From assembly GCA_018715565.1 (NCBI GenBank), contig DVLJ01000120.1, forward strand, positions 1-48,904: 48,904 bases of DNA. Direction: 5' to 3'. The stretch is from Candidatus Ventrimonas merdavium (GTDB lineage Bacteria; Bacillota; Clostridia; Lachnospirales; Lachnospiraceae). Positions 36,073 to 44,904 of this stretch are shown here, one piece after another. The translations under genes were made by a program, and so were the position numbers. Under the pieces are notes generated by a model. It was not told the origin of the DNA. It worked only from the letters and a program-made list of their open reading frames with translations, and made no database searches. The number at the start of each line of letters is the position of its first letter. Position 1 is the stretch's first letter.

Positions 36073-37350
36073 ATGGGGGAATTAAAAAAGTTTGAGATCA
36101 TGGGGATCTCCCTGCCCGTATATCTGGGGATCACTGCGCTGGTGACGCTGGTCATGATGATGGGCTGGATGCCCAGCGGGATGCTCGGGGCATTTGTGGT
36201 GATGATGGTGTTTGGCGGGCTGTTTAATACGATCGGCAATCATACGCCGATCGTAAAGACCTACTTGGGAGGCGGCGCCATCGTGTGCATCTTCGCTTCC
36301 GCAGCGCTGGTGACCTTCGGCGTGATCCCGGAGGCTGTGATCCAGAATGTGGATGAATTTATGAACACCACAGGATTTTTGAACTTCTATATCGCGGCGC
36401 TGATCACCGGCAGCATCCTGGGGATGAACCGGACGCTGCTTCTGCGGGCGGCCGTCCGCTTCCTGCCAGTGGCTCTGTGCGCCATGACGTTCGCCATTTT
36501 GGCCGTGGGCATCGTGGGGATGGTGATGGGATATGGGTTCTCTGACGCGATCATGTATGTGGCGATCCCGATGATGGGCGGCGGCATGGGAGCCGGTGTG
36601 GTACCCCTTTCCGGCATGTATGCCGAGGCGCTGGGACAGGATTCCTCCGTGATCATTTCCAGGATGATCCCGGCCTCCACCCTGGGCAATGTATGCGCCA
36701 TCGTAGGCGCCGGCCTTCTGGCGAAGCTTGGCGAGGTAAAACCGAACCTGTCCGGGGAAGGGAAGCTGATGAGGAAAGACACGGGGGATATGAAGGACAG
36801 CGTCATGCTGCCGACCAGCGTGCAGATGATGGGGATCGGCATGATCCTGGCCCTCAGCTTTTACCTGATCGGAACGATCATCAACAAATTTGTGCCCTCG
36901 ATCCATACCTATGCCTGGATGATCATCTCGGTGGCGGTCTCCAAAGCCCTGGGCATCATCCCCGGCAAGTTTGAGCAGGCGGCGAAGCAGTGGAGCAGCT
37001 TTGTGATGGGGAACTGGACCCAGGCCCTTTTGGTTGGCATCGGCATCTCCATGATCGATTTAAACGCGGTGGCGTCGGCATTTTCCCTGACCTACATGAT
37101 CCTGGTGCTGGTAGTCGTGGGCGGCGTGGCCCTGGGCGCGGGGATCGGCGGCTACCTGGTCGGGTTCTATCCGATCGAGTCCTCCATCACAGCCGGTCTG
37201 TGTACGACGAATATGGGCGGGACCGGCGATATCGCGGTGCTGTCCGCATCTAAGAGAATGGAGCTTCTGCCCTTTGCGCAGATCTCGACCCGGATCTGCG
37301 GGGCGCTGATCCTGATCGTGGCCAGCGTGCTGGTGAAGGTACTGCTGTAG
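36073..37350 (+). CDS. 2-hydroxycarboxylate transporter family (malate/citrate:Na+ symporter)
   Basis: CCS/2-HCT signatures PMMGGGMGAGVVPLSGMYAEALG and GLCTTNMGGTGDIAVLSASKRMELLPFAQISTRI; alternative ATG at 36067. Confidence 0.93.
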   Translation: MGELKKFEIMGISLPVYLGITALVTLVMMMGWMPSGMLGAFVVMMVFGGLFNTIGNHTPIVKTYLGGGAIVCIFASAALVTFGVIPEAVIQNVDEFMNTTGFLNFYIAALITGSILGMNRTLLLRAAVRFLPVALCAMTFAILAVGIVGMVMGYGFSDAIMYVAIPMMGGGMGAGVVPLSGMYAEALGQDSSVIISRMIPASTLGNVCAIVGAGLLAKLGEVKPNLSGEGKLMRKDTGDMKDSVMLPTSVQMMGIGMILALSFYLIGTIINKFVPSIHTYAWMIISVAVSKALGIIPGKFEQAAKQWSSFVMGNWTQALLVGIGISMIDLNAVASAFSLTYMILVLVVVGGVALGAGIGGYLVGFYPIESSITAGLCTTNMGGTGDIAVLSASKRMELLPFAQISTRICGALILIVASVLVKVLL

Positions 37351-37478
37351 GACGGCGGCTGTGAAACGGCAGAATGTCCCGCCGCAGGATATCATTGCCA
37401 ATCAGACCGGAAATGGTTAGAATAGAGCTGTGGCATGGATGATCCGCAGAGGAACAAGAAGAAGGGAGCGAGGGAAGC

Positions 37479-39107
37479 ATGAAGGAGAAGACGATCGAGC
37501 AGAGATTGTATCATTCCTATACGCTGGGCTGTATCATCGTCATCCTCATCTCCCTGAGCGTGACTCTTTATTACAGCCTGAACTGGCAGAGGCAGAGCCT
37601 GGACGATACCATCACCAGTATGGCCGCCGTGGTAGCGGACATGCCGATGGTGGTATCCGCCCTGGAGGAGGGCGGGGGATCGGAGGAGCTGACCGCCTAT
37701 CTGGATATGATCCTGGACGTGACGGACAGGCTGGATATCGTCACCGTGTGCGACAGAGAGAGCAGGCGGATCTATCACCCGGAGAAGGAGCGGATCGGGG
37801 AGAGGTTCATCGGCGATGATGAAGGACCGATCCTGGAGGGGGAGGCACCTTATATCACGGAAGGGATGGGAACGCTGGGCTATCAGCGCCGCGCGTTCCA
37901 GGCGGTCCGGAATCAGGACGGGACCATCATCGGGTTCGTGATGGCTTCTGTCCTGACGGAGAGCATCCGGCAGATGCGGAACCAGATCCTTCTGATCTAT
38001 GGGATCGTGGGGCTGATGCTCCTGGGGGTGGGAGCCGGGCTGGCCCGCCATAATATGAATTATTTAAAGCGGCTCCTGATGGGATACCAGCCGGAGGAAT
38101 TCATCACCAAATACGTGGAGCGGAGCGAGGTGCTGGACGCCCTGGATGAGGGGATCTTCGCGGTGAACCCGAAGGGGGAAGTGATCCTGATGAACCAGTC
38201 GGCGCGGACGATGCTGGGACTGGAGCGGGGGCGGACCGTGGAAGGCGAGCCGTTAAAGGACCTTTACCCCAAGACGCGGCTTTTGGAGACCATGAGGACC
38301 GGGCAGCCGGAGTACAATGTCAATATGGTCTTAAATGGCAATCACATTGTCAGCAACCGGATCCCGATCTGGGAAAATAACCGGATCGCGGGAGCCATCT
38401 CCATCTTCCGCGACCGGACGGAGGTGCTTAAGATGGCGGAGGAACTGACGGGGGCCAGAGATATGCTGGACACGCTGCGCGCCTTTAACCATGAGTTTAT
38501 GAATAAGCTCCATGTGATCTTAGGATACCTCCAGCTGGGGGAGACGGATACCGCCATGGAGTATATCTCCAATACGACGCTGCTGTCCAGCCAGGCAGTC
38601 AAGGAGGTGTCGGCCCAGATCACCGTGTCCCATCTGTCTGCGCTGATCATCGGGAAGATGATGCGGGCGAACGAGATGGGCATCCATCTGGCGCTGAAAA
38701 ATGGCAGCCATTGTGCCAGGGAGAATCTGATGTTCCCAGTGGACGTCTATGTGACGATCATCGGGAATCTGCTGGAAAATGCCATGGAGGAGCTGAATGC
38801 CCACGATTATCCGGTGAAGGACGTGGAGCTGGGGCTTTACTGTGAATACGACTGCACCGTGATCACCTGCGAGGATACGGGAGGCGGCATCCCGGAGGAG
38901 CTGCGAAAGCAGGTGTTCCTGCGGGGCGTATCCACCAAAGGAAAGGGCCGCGGCACAGGACTCCCCTTGATCAAGGACCTGGCGGACCGGTATCACGGCG
39001 AGATCACCGTGGATACGGAGGCGGGAGAAGGAACCTGCATTACCGTGAGCTTTACGCGTACAGAAGAGGAGGAGACGGATGTATCATGTGATGATTGTGG
39101 AGGATGA
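37479..39107 (+). CDS. CitA/DcuS-type sensor histidine kinase
   Basis: Extracytoplasmic PAS-like sensor, PAS, FNHEFMNKLHVILGYLQLG H-box, HATPase domain. Confidence 0.92.
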   Translation: MKEKTIEQRLYHSYTLGCIIVILISLSVTLYYSLNWQRQSLDDTITSMAAVVADMPMVVSALEEGGGSEELTAYLDMILDVTDRLDIVTVCDRESRRIYHPEKERIGERFIGDDEGPILEGEAPYITEGMGTLGYQRRAFQAVRNQDGTIIGFVMASVLTESIRQMRNQILLIYGIVGLMLLGVGAGLARHNMNYLKRLLMGYQPEEFITKYVERSEVLDALDEGIFAVNPKGEVILMNQSARTMLGLERGRTVEGEPLKDLYPKTRLLETMRTGQPEYNVNMVLNGNHIVSNRIPIWENNRIAGAISIFRDRTEVLKMAEELTGARDMLDTLRAFNHEFMNKLHVILGYLQLGETDTAMEYISNTTLLSSQAVKEVSAQITVSHLSALIIGKMMRANEMGIHLALKNGSHCARENLMFPVDVYVTIIGNLLENAMEELNAHDYPVKDVELGLYCEYDCTVITCEDTGGGIPEELRKQVFLRGVSTKGKGRGTGLPLIKDLADRYHGEITVDTEAGEGTCITVSFTRTEEEETDVSCDDCGG

Positions 39108-39765
39108 TCCGATGGTGGCGGCGATCAACCGGCAGTATGTGGAGATGAATCCCTCCTTCCATGTGAGCGGGAGCTTCCGGAATGGGAGAGACGGGCTGGA
39201 CCACATCCGAAAGAAGCCGGTGGATCTGGTGATCCTGGATTATTACATGCCGCTGATGGACGGGATGGAATTTCTCGAACAGCTGGATCAGCTGGAGAAA
39301 AAGCCGGACGTCATCATGGTGACCGCAGCCAATGAGACAGAGACGGTCAAGGGGCTTTTGGGGGCCGGGGTGATGGATTATCTGGTAAAGCCGTTTGAAT
39401 ATGCGCGGTTTGAGCGGGCGCTGGAGCAGTTTTTAAAAAAGCAGGAGCTGCTCGGCGGCGGGTCCCGCAGCTTAAGCCAGAGTGAGATCGACCGGCTGCT
39501 GCCTGGCAAAGCGGCGGCGGAGGCCGGTCCGGCCAGGATGCAGAAGGGGCTGCAGGAGCATACCTTAGAGACGATCCGTCAGTACATGAAAGAGCATAAG
39601 GACCGGTCCTTTACCAGCGAGGAGATCGCGGAGCAGGTGCATCTGTCCCGGGTGACGATCCGGCGCTATGTCAATTATATGCTGGAGACCCATGAGATCG
39701 TCAGCGGGATCGATTATAAGACCGGCGGGAGACCGTCGATCCAGTACCGGTATGTGGGATTCTGA
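39079..39765 (+). CDS. CitB/DcuR-type response regulator
   Basis: YHVMIVEDDPMVAAINRQYVE receiver; C-terminal HTH (FTSEEIAEQVHLSRVTIRRYVNYM). Confidence 0.93.
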   Translation: MYHVMIVEDDPMVAAINRQYVEMNPSFHVSGSFRNGRDGLDHIRKKPVDLVILDYYMPLMDGMEFLEQLDQLEKKPDVIMVTAANETETVKGLLGAGVMDYLVKPFEYARFERALEQFLKKQELLGGGSRSLSQSEIDRLLPGKAAAEAGPARMQKGLQEHTLETIRQYMKEHKDRSFTSEEIAEQVHLSRVTIRRYVNYMLETHEIVSGIDYKTGGRPSIQYRYVGF

Positions 39766-39784
39766 GACGGTGCCCGATCGGGGC

Positions 39785-39830
39785 GGCCGCAGGAGCAATG
39801 GAAAAACCTCCTGCGGCCACCGCATTTTTT
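39785..39830 (+). terminator. Intrinsic terminator at the end of the malate cluster
   Basis: GGCCGCAGGAG...CTCCTGCGGCC stem then T6; same core as the 34683 terminator. Confidence 0.75.
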
Positions 39831-40539
39831 ACCGCTTTACTTCAAACTTATATCCGATGCCCCACACCGTAGTCAGGGACCAGTTGGCGTGGTCCTTGAT
39901 CTTCTCCCGCAGGCGCTTGATATGCACGTCCACGGTCCGGGTGTCTCCGATGTACTCGTAGCCCCAGATGTGGTCTAAAAGCTGCTCTCTGGTAAATACC
40001 TGGTTGGGAGAGGAGGCCAGGAAATACAAAAGCTCCAGCTCCTTAGGCGGCATCTCCACCGGGCGTCCGCAGTAGGTCACGGAGTAGTTGGTCAGGTTTA
40101 CGACCAGGTCCGGATATTCCACGTATTCTCCCTGCTGGGCGTCCACGGAAATGGTCACCGCCGGGGTGGGCTGATAGCGGCGCAGGACCGCCTTGACCCG
40201 GGCCACCAGCTCCTTGGAGTCGAAGGGCTTGATCATGTAATCGTCGGCGCCCAGCTCTAAGCCCAGGACTTTGTCGAAGATCTCCCCCTTCGCCGAGAGC
40301 ATGATGATGGGCACCTGGGAGGTGGCACGCAGCTCCCGGCAGACCTGATAGCCGTCGATGCCGGGGAGCATCAGATCCAGCAGGATCAGGTTCGGCTTAA
40401 AGACCGGAAACTGCTTTAACGCCTCCTCCCCGTCATAAACGATCTTCGTCTCGTAGCATTCTTTCGTCAGATAGAGCGAGATCAGCTCTGCAATATTCTC
40501 GTCGTCGTCTACAATCAAAATCCGCTGCTTTTCAGCCAT
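39829..40539 (-). CDS. OmpR/PhoB-family response regulator without adjacent kinase
   Basis: ILIVDDDENIAELISLYL receiver; winged helix (LLDHIWGYEYIGDTRTVDVHIKRLREKI). Confidence 0.94.
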   Translation of the reverse strand: MAEKQRILIVDDDENIAELISLYLTKECYETKIVYDGEEALKQFPVFKPNLILLDLMLPGIDGYQVCRELRATSQVPIIMLSAKGEIFDKVLGLELGADDYMIKPFDSKELVARVKAVLRRYQPTPAVTISVDAQQGEYVEYPDLVVNLTNYSVTYCGRPVEMPPKELELLYFLASSPNQVFTREQLLDHIWGYEYIGDTRTVDVHIKRLREKIKDHANWSLTTVWGIGYKFEVKR

Positions 40540-40579
40540 GTATGAAATCCTCCCTCTTGGATGTGTGCAAATGATCAGT

Positions 40580-42970
40580 CTATTTCAATACTACAATGGT
40601 CACGCCGGCGTCGCCCTCGCCGTACTCGGCCAGATGGAACTCCTTGACGGACCGCACCCGCTTCAGATGCTTGTGGATGCCGGCCCGCAGGGCGCCGGTG
40701 CCTTTCCCGTGGACCACCCGCACCTGGCCTAGATGAGCCAGGACGGCGTCGTCCAAATACTTGTCCAGCACGGGGATGGCCTCGTCTACGGTCATGCCCA
40801 GCAGATTGATCTCCGGGGAAACGGAGGCAGACTTGGACATCTTGATGCCGCTGCTGCCGGAGCCCTTCCTGCGGTTCTCCAGGCCGGGGCCGCTGATGGA
40901 TTCCTCATGTAAGAGCTCCAGATCCGATAAGGGGACCCGGGAGCGGAGGATGCCCATCTGGACGAAGACATTGCCCTGGGAATCGGGCAGGGTGCTGACC
41001 GTGCCCTTTAGGTTCATGGAAAGGACGCGGACGCCGTCGCCGATCTTTAACGTCTTGGGGTTGATGGCCTTGTGGGGCTTCGCCTCTTTTTTCAGGGACA
41101 GATTGCTGTCCACCTTTTTCAGATTCTCCCGCAGCCGGCTGCGCTCCGCCTCCAGGGCCTTGGTGTCCACGCCGGAGGAGGAGGCCAGCTTGTTGATGTT
41201 CTTGATGGTCTGATCCGCGGTCTCCTTGGCCTCCCGCAGGATGCGCTGGGCTTCCTCGTTGGCCGAGCGGATGATCTTCTCCCGCCGCTCGTCGAACCGT
41301 TCGTTCTTCTGCTGGAGGCTGGATTTCAGCCGGGCGATCTCCGCCTTGTAGGACTGGATCTCCTCCCGCTCCTTCTCGATGGTGACCCGGTTCTCCTCCA
41401 AACGGCTGATCACATCCTCGAAGGTCTCATCCTCTGCCTCGATGCGGCTCTTGGCGTCGTCGATGATGTAATCCGGCAGGCCCAGCTTTTTGGAAATGGC
41501 AAAGGCGTTGCTCTTTCCCGGGATGCCGATCAGCAGCCGGTAGGTGGGCCGCAGGGTCTGGACGTCAAATTCACAGCAGGCATTCTCCACGCCGGGGGTG
41601 CCCAGGGCGTAGACCTTCAGCTCGCTGTAATGGGTGGTGGCCATGGTCCGGCACTTCATGTTGTGGAGGAAGTTTAAGACCGCGATGGCCAGGGCCGCGC
41701 CCTCGGTGGGATCGGTACCGGCGCCCAGCTCGTCAAACAGACACAGGGAACGGCTGTCTGCCTTTCCCAAAATGTCTACGATATTGGTCATGTGGGCAGA
41801 GAAGGTACTGAGGCTCTGCTCAATGCTCTGCTCGTCGCCGATATCCGCGAACACCTCGTCAAATACGGCCAGCTCCGAGCCGTCAAAGGCCGGGATGTGC
41901 AGGCCCGCCTGGCCCATCAGGGTGAACAGGCCCACGGTCTTTAAGGAGACCGTCTTGCCGCCGGTGTTGGGGCCGGTGACGATGAGCAGGTCAAAGTCCC
42001 CGCCCAGCCAGATGGTGATGGGCACCACCTTCTGAGGATCCAGCAGGGGATGCCGTCCGTCCTTGATGTGGATGCGCCCCTGGGTGTTGAACTTGGGCTC
42101 CGTGCCCTTGTAGTGGCGGGACAGGGCCGCCCGGGCAAAGATAAAGTCCAGCTGGGACAGGATCTCCAGATCCAGGGCCAGAGCCTCCGTGTAGGGGGCC
42201 AGCTCATTGCTCAAGGTGGCTAACACTGCCTCGATCTCCTTCTGCTCCTGGATCTCCAGGGAGCGGAGCTCATTGTTCAGCTGGATGACCGCCATCGGCT
42301 CGATGAACAGGGTGGAGCCGGTGGAGGACTGGTCATGGATCATGCCGTTCACCTGGGAGCGGTGCTCCGACTTGACCGGCAGGCAGTACCGCCCGTCCCG
42401 CATGGTGATCACCGCATCCTGTAAGTAGGACCGGCTGGAATTCAAAATGCTGTTCAAAGCGGTGTGGATCCGGTCGCCGATGGTCCGCATGGAGCGGCGG
42501 ACGTGGCGCAGTCCTGGACTGGCGTCGTCGCTGATCTCGTCCTCGGACACGATGCACCGCTTGATCTCCGTATTCACCGGGGTCAGGGGCTCTAAGGCCC
42601 GGAACATCTCGTCTAAGGAATCGTCAGGGAATTCCTCTGATTCCTCGTGGCGTCCATAGGCTTTGGCCCGGGCGGCTGCGGTCAGCAGGGAGCTGATGGA
42701 AAGCAGCTCCTGGATGCTTAGGGCGCTGCCGATCTCCAGCCGCTTGATGGAATCCCGCACGTCCCGCACGCCGGAGAAGGAAATGCTCCCTTTCATGCGG
42801 ACCCGGGACGCCGCGTCCGAGGTCTCCGTCTGGGCGCGCAGGATATCGGAAAGCTCCGAGGACGGCAGAAGCTCCCGGCACAGGGCCTTGCCCGGGGCCG
42901 ATGCGGCGTACTCGGTAAGCTGGGTGATGATCTTGTCATATTCTAAGGTTTTTAATACTTTCTGGTTCAT
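40580..42970 (-). CDS. mutS2: Endonuclease MutS2 (with C-terminal Smr domain)
   Basis: GPNTGGKTVSLKTVGL Walker A, LFDELGAGTDPTEGAAL, Smr VRVVHGKGTGALRAGI. Confidence 0.96.
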   Translation of the reverse strand: MNQKVLKTLEYDKIITQLTEYAASAPGKALCRELLPSSELSDILRAQTETSDAASRVRMKGSISFSGVRDVRDSIKRLEIGSALSIQELLSISSLLTAAARAKAYGRHEESEEFPDDSLDEMFRALEPLTPVNTEIKRCIVSEDEISDDASPGLRHVRRSMRTIGDRIHTALNSILNSSRSYLQDAVITMRDGRYCLPVKSEHRSQVNGMIHDQSSTGSTLFIEPMAVIQLNNELRSLEIQEQKEIEAVLATLSNELAPYTEALALDLEILSQLDFIFARAALSRHYKGTEPKFNTQGRIHIKDGRHPLLDPQKVVPITIWLGGDFDLLIVTGPNTGGKTVSLKTVGLFTLMGQAGLHIPAFDGSELAVFDEVFADIGDEQSIEQSLSTFSAHMTNIVDILGKADSRSLCLFDELGAGTDPTEGAALAIAVLNFLHNMKCRTMATTHYSELKVYALGTPGVENACCEFDVQTLRPTYRLLIGIPGKSNAFAISKKLGLPDYIIDDAKSRIEAEDETFEDVISRLEENRVTIEKEREEIQSYKAEIARLKSSLQQKNERFDERREKIIRSANEEAQRILREAKETADQTIKNINKLASSSGVDTKALEAERSRLRENLKKVDSNLSLKKEAKPHKAINPKTLKIGDGVRVLSMNLKGTVSTLPDSQGNVFVQMGILRSRVPLSDLELLHEESISGPGLENRRKGSGSSGIKMSKSASVSPEINLLGMTVDEAIPVLDKYLDDAVLAHLGQVRVVHGKGTGALRAGIHKHLKRVRSVKEFHLAEYGEGDAGVTIVVLK

Positions 42971-43012
42971 AAAGGATACTCCTGATCGAAATACATACTA
43001 GACAGCCGTTCA

Positions 43013-43038
43013 CGATGAGAGCACGAGTGCTCTCATCG
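43013..43038. other. Perfect palindrome in the mutS2 5' region
   Basis: CGATGAGAGCAC-GA-GTGCTCTCATCG: 12-bp arms, 2-nt spacer. Confidence 0.9.
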
Positions 43039-43103
43039 CTCACTAACGCTCATTATATCATGAATTTGGCTGGGGGGAAAGGGTTGGGGAGATGAACTTT
43101 TTC

Positions 43104-43145
43104 TTGCACATTTTACGCTCTCATTTTATAATGATAATGATCATT
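43104..43145 (+). promoter_or_regulatory. Promoter of the HtrA-like gene with overlapping PerR/Fur-box-like motif
   Basis: TTGCAC (43104-43109), 17 bp, TATAAT (43127-43132); TTATAATGATAATGA (43126-43140) resembles the PerR consensus TTATAATNATTATAA. Confidence 0.6.
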
Positions 43146-43245
43146 TGCAAGGGCTGGCGGAAAAGGGGCCGCCGGCTTTTGGCGGTACGCGGCGGAGACG
43201 GGAAGTCCGGCGCGGAGGGAGGACAGAATGTAAGGAGGGTTTTCT

Positions 43246-44580
43246 ATGCCTGAGGTACGTGGTCCGGGAAATGAACAAGAGAAAAAGGAAAGAAGGCATT
43301 TTATCCAGGAAAAGATCGTAAAGCGGCCGCCGGGCAGGCGGCAGATCGCATATAAGCTCTTTAAGCTGGCAGGCGGCGCGGCGATCTTCGGGGCGGTGGC
43401 GGCGGTGTCATTTTCTGCGGTGATGCCTTTGACAGACCGTTTTTTCAAGGAGGAGACGGTACGGGAGCCGGTCTCGATCCCCAAGGACGAGATCACGGAA
43501 CCGACGACTGTGCCGGTGGAGACGACGGCCCCGGCTGCGGCTGAGACGACGGAATGTGAAGAGCCGATCGAAGATAAGGTCCAGTCGGTGATGGAGAATT
43601 ACAACTATACAGCCGAGGACTTCGGTTCCATGCTCAACAGCCTGCGGACCCGCGTCCAGACGGCGGATAAGGGGATCGTGGCGGTCCATGCGGTCCAGGA
43701 GAACGTGGACTGGTTTGACAACCCCCTGCTCACCACTGGCTCCTATGCCGGGGCGGTCGTGGCCCGCACGGAGCAGGAACTTCTGATCCTGACCCCGGAA
43801 GCGGCGGTGGAGCAGGCGGATGCGATCCGGGTGACCTTCAGCGACGGGAGCGACGTGGCCGGGCAGGTGAAGCAGAAGGACAGCGTGGCGGATATGGCCG
43901 TGGTCAGCGTCAGTGTCAGCGCATTGCCGGAGACCACGCGGAATACGGTGCAGACCGTTGCCCTGGGGAATTCCTATATCGTCCGGGAGGGGGATGTGCT
44001 GATCGCGGTGGGCGGCCCTGCGGGGGCAGTCCATTCCATGGATTACGGCGTTGTCTCCTATGTGCTGAGGACGGCGAGGATGGCGGATCAGAACTGTCGG
44101 ATCCTGTATTCCGATATCCTGTCCGATACGGAGACGGGGACATTTTTCCTGAACATCTCCGGCGAGCTGGTGGGCTGGGCCATGGAGCCCCAGGAGGACC
44201 AGAGCGGAGACGAGAGGGAGTTTGCAGAGATCATGGGGATCTCCGATTATAAAGGGATCCTGGAGAAATTGAGCAACGGCCAGGGCGCGCCCTATCTGGG
44301 CATCGTGGGACAGACCGTGACCGAGACCATGGCCCTCAGCGGCCAGCCGTCCGGTGTGTACGTGGTGAACGCAGTGGCCGAGAGCCCGGCGTATGCGGCG
44401 GGGATCCAGAATGGCGACATCATCACCGCTGTCAATGGGAAGACCGTGACTTCCATGCGGGATTTCCAGAACGCGGTGGAACAGCTGGCGTGCGGCCAGG
44501 AGGTCGTGGTGCTGGCGGCCCGCAGCGGGCGGGAGCATTTCACGGAGCTGGAATTCTCTGTGACCGTGGGGACGCGGTAG
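43246..44580 (+). CDS. HtrA/DegP-like membrane-anchored PDZ protein, probable pseudoprotease
   Basis: TM, trypsin-like fold region and PDZ domain (YLGIVGQTV...VVNAVAESPAYAAGIQNGDIITAVNGKTV); catalytic His and Ser positions not conserved. Confidence 0.8.
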   Translation: MPEVRGPGNEQEKKERRHFIQEKIVKRPPGRRQIAYKLFKLAGGAAIFGAVAAVSFSAVMPLTDRFFKEETVREPVSIPKDEITEPTTVPVETTAPAAAETTECEEPIEDKVQSVMENYNYTAEDFGSMLNSLRTRVQTADKGIVAVHAVQENVDWFDNPLLTTGSYAGAVVARTEQELLILTPEAAVEQADAIRVTFSDGSDVAGQVKQKDSVADMAVVSVSVSALPETTRNTVQTVALGNSYIVREGDVLIAVGGPAGAVHSMDYGVVSYVLRTARMADQNCRILYSDILSDTETGTFFLNISGELVGWAMEPQEDQSGDEREFAEIMGISDYKGILEKLSNGQGAPYLGIVGQTVTETMALSGQPSGVYVVNAVAESPAYAAGIQNGDIITAVNGKTVTSMRDFQNAVEQLACGQEVVVLAARSGREHFTELEFSVTVGTR

Positions 44581-44650
44581 CAGGCCGCGGGAGTAAGCCG
44601 CAGGTGCTGCGCTGGCGCTGAGCCGGCGCTGAGCTGGCGGTCGAGCAGTG

Positions 44651-44735
44651 AGCTGCCAGTGGATCATCAGAGAACCATCAGCGGATCACCAACGGATCAT
44701 CCGTGGATCACTAACGGATCACCAGTGGATAGTTA
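44651..44735 (+). repeat. 11-bp tandem repeat with phased GATC sites
   Basis: CGGATCACCAA / CGGATCATCCG / TGGATCACTAA / CGGATCACCAG; GATC at 44662, 44684, 44695, 44706, 44717 (22, 11, 11, 11 bp). Confidence 0.85.
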
Positions 44736-44786
44736 CCGAATGGAGCGTCCCATGGAAGGCCATGGAAGGCAGGGTGAATCGGTTCC

Positions 44787-44893
44787 AAGGGAACAGAAAA
44801 GCAAAACAAAAGAGAAAACTGAGTTGTAAGATAGAAAAGTGAAACAGAAAAGTAAGAAAGAAAAGTAAGACAGAACAGCAGGACAGAGAGGAT
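44787..44893 (+). repeat. Degenerate A-rich/purine-rich short repeat tract
   Basis: GAACAGAAAAGC...GAAACAGAAAAGTAAGAAAGAAAAGTAAGACAGAACAGCAGGACAGAG. Confidence 0.65.
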
Positions 44894-44904
44894 AGAAAAC
44901 AATC

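Noticed and set aside
43408-44667. 419-aa minus-strand ORF opposite the HtrA-like gene
   Set aside because: Antisense shadow ORF; the plus strand encodes a recognisable TM/HtrA/PDZ protein
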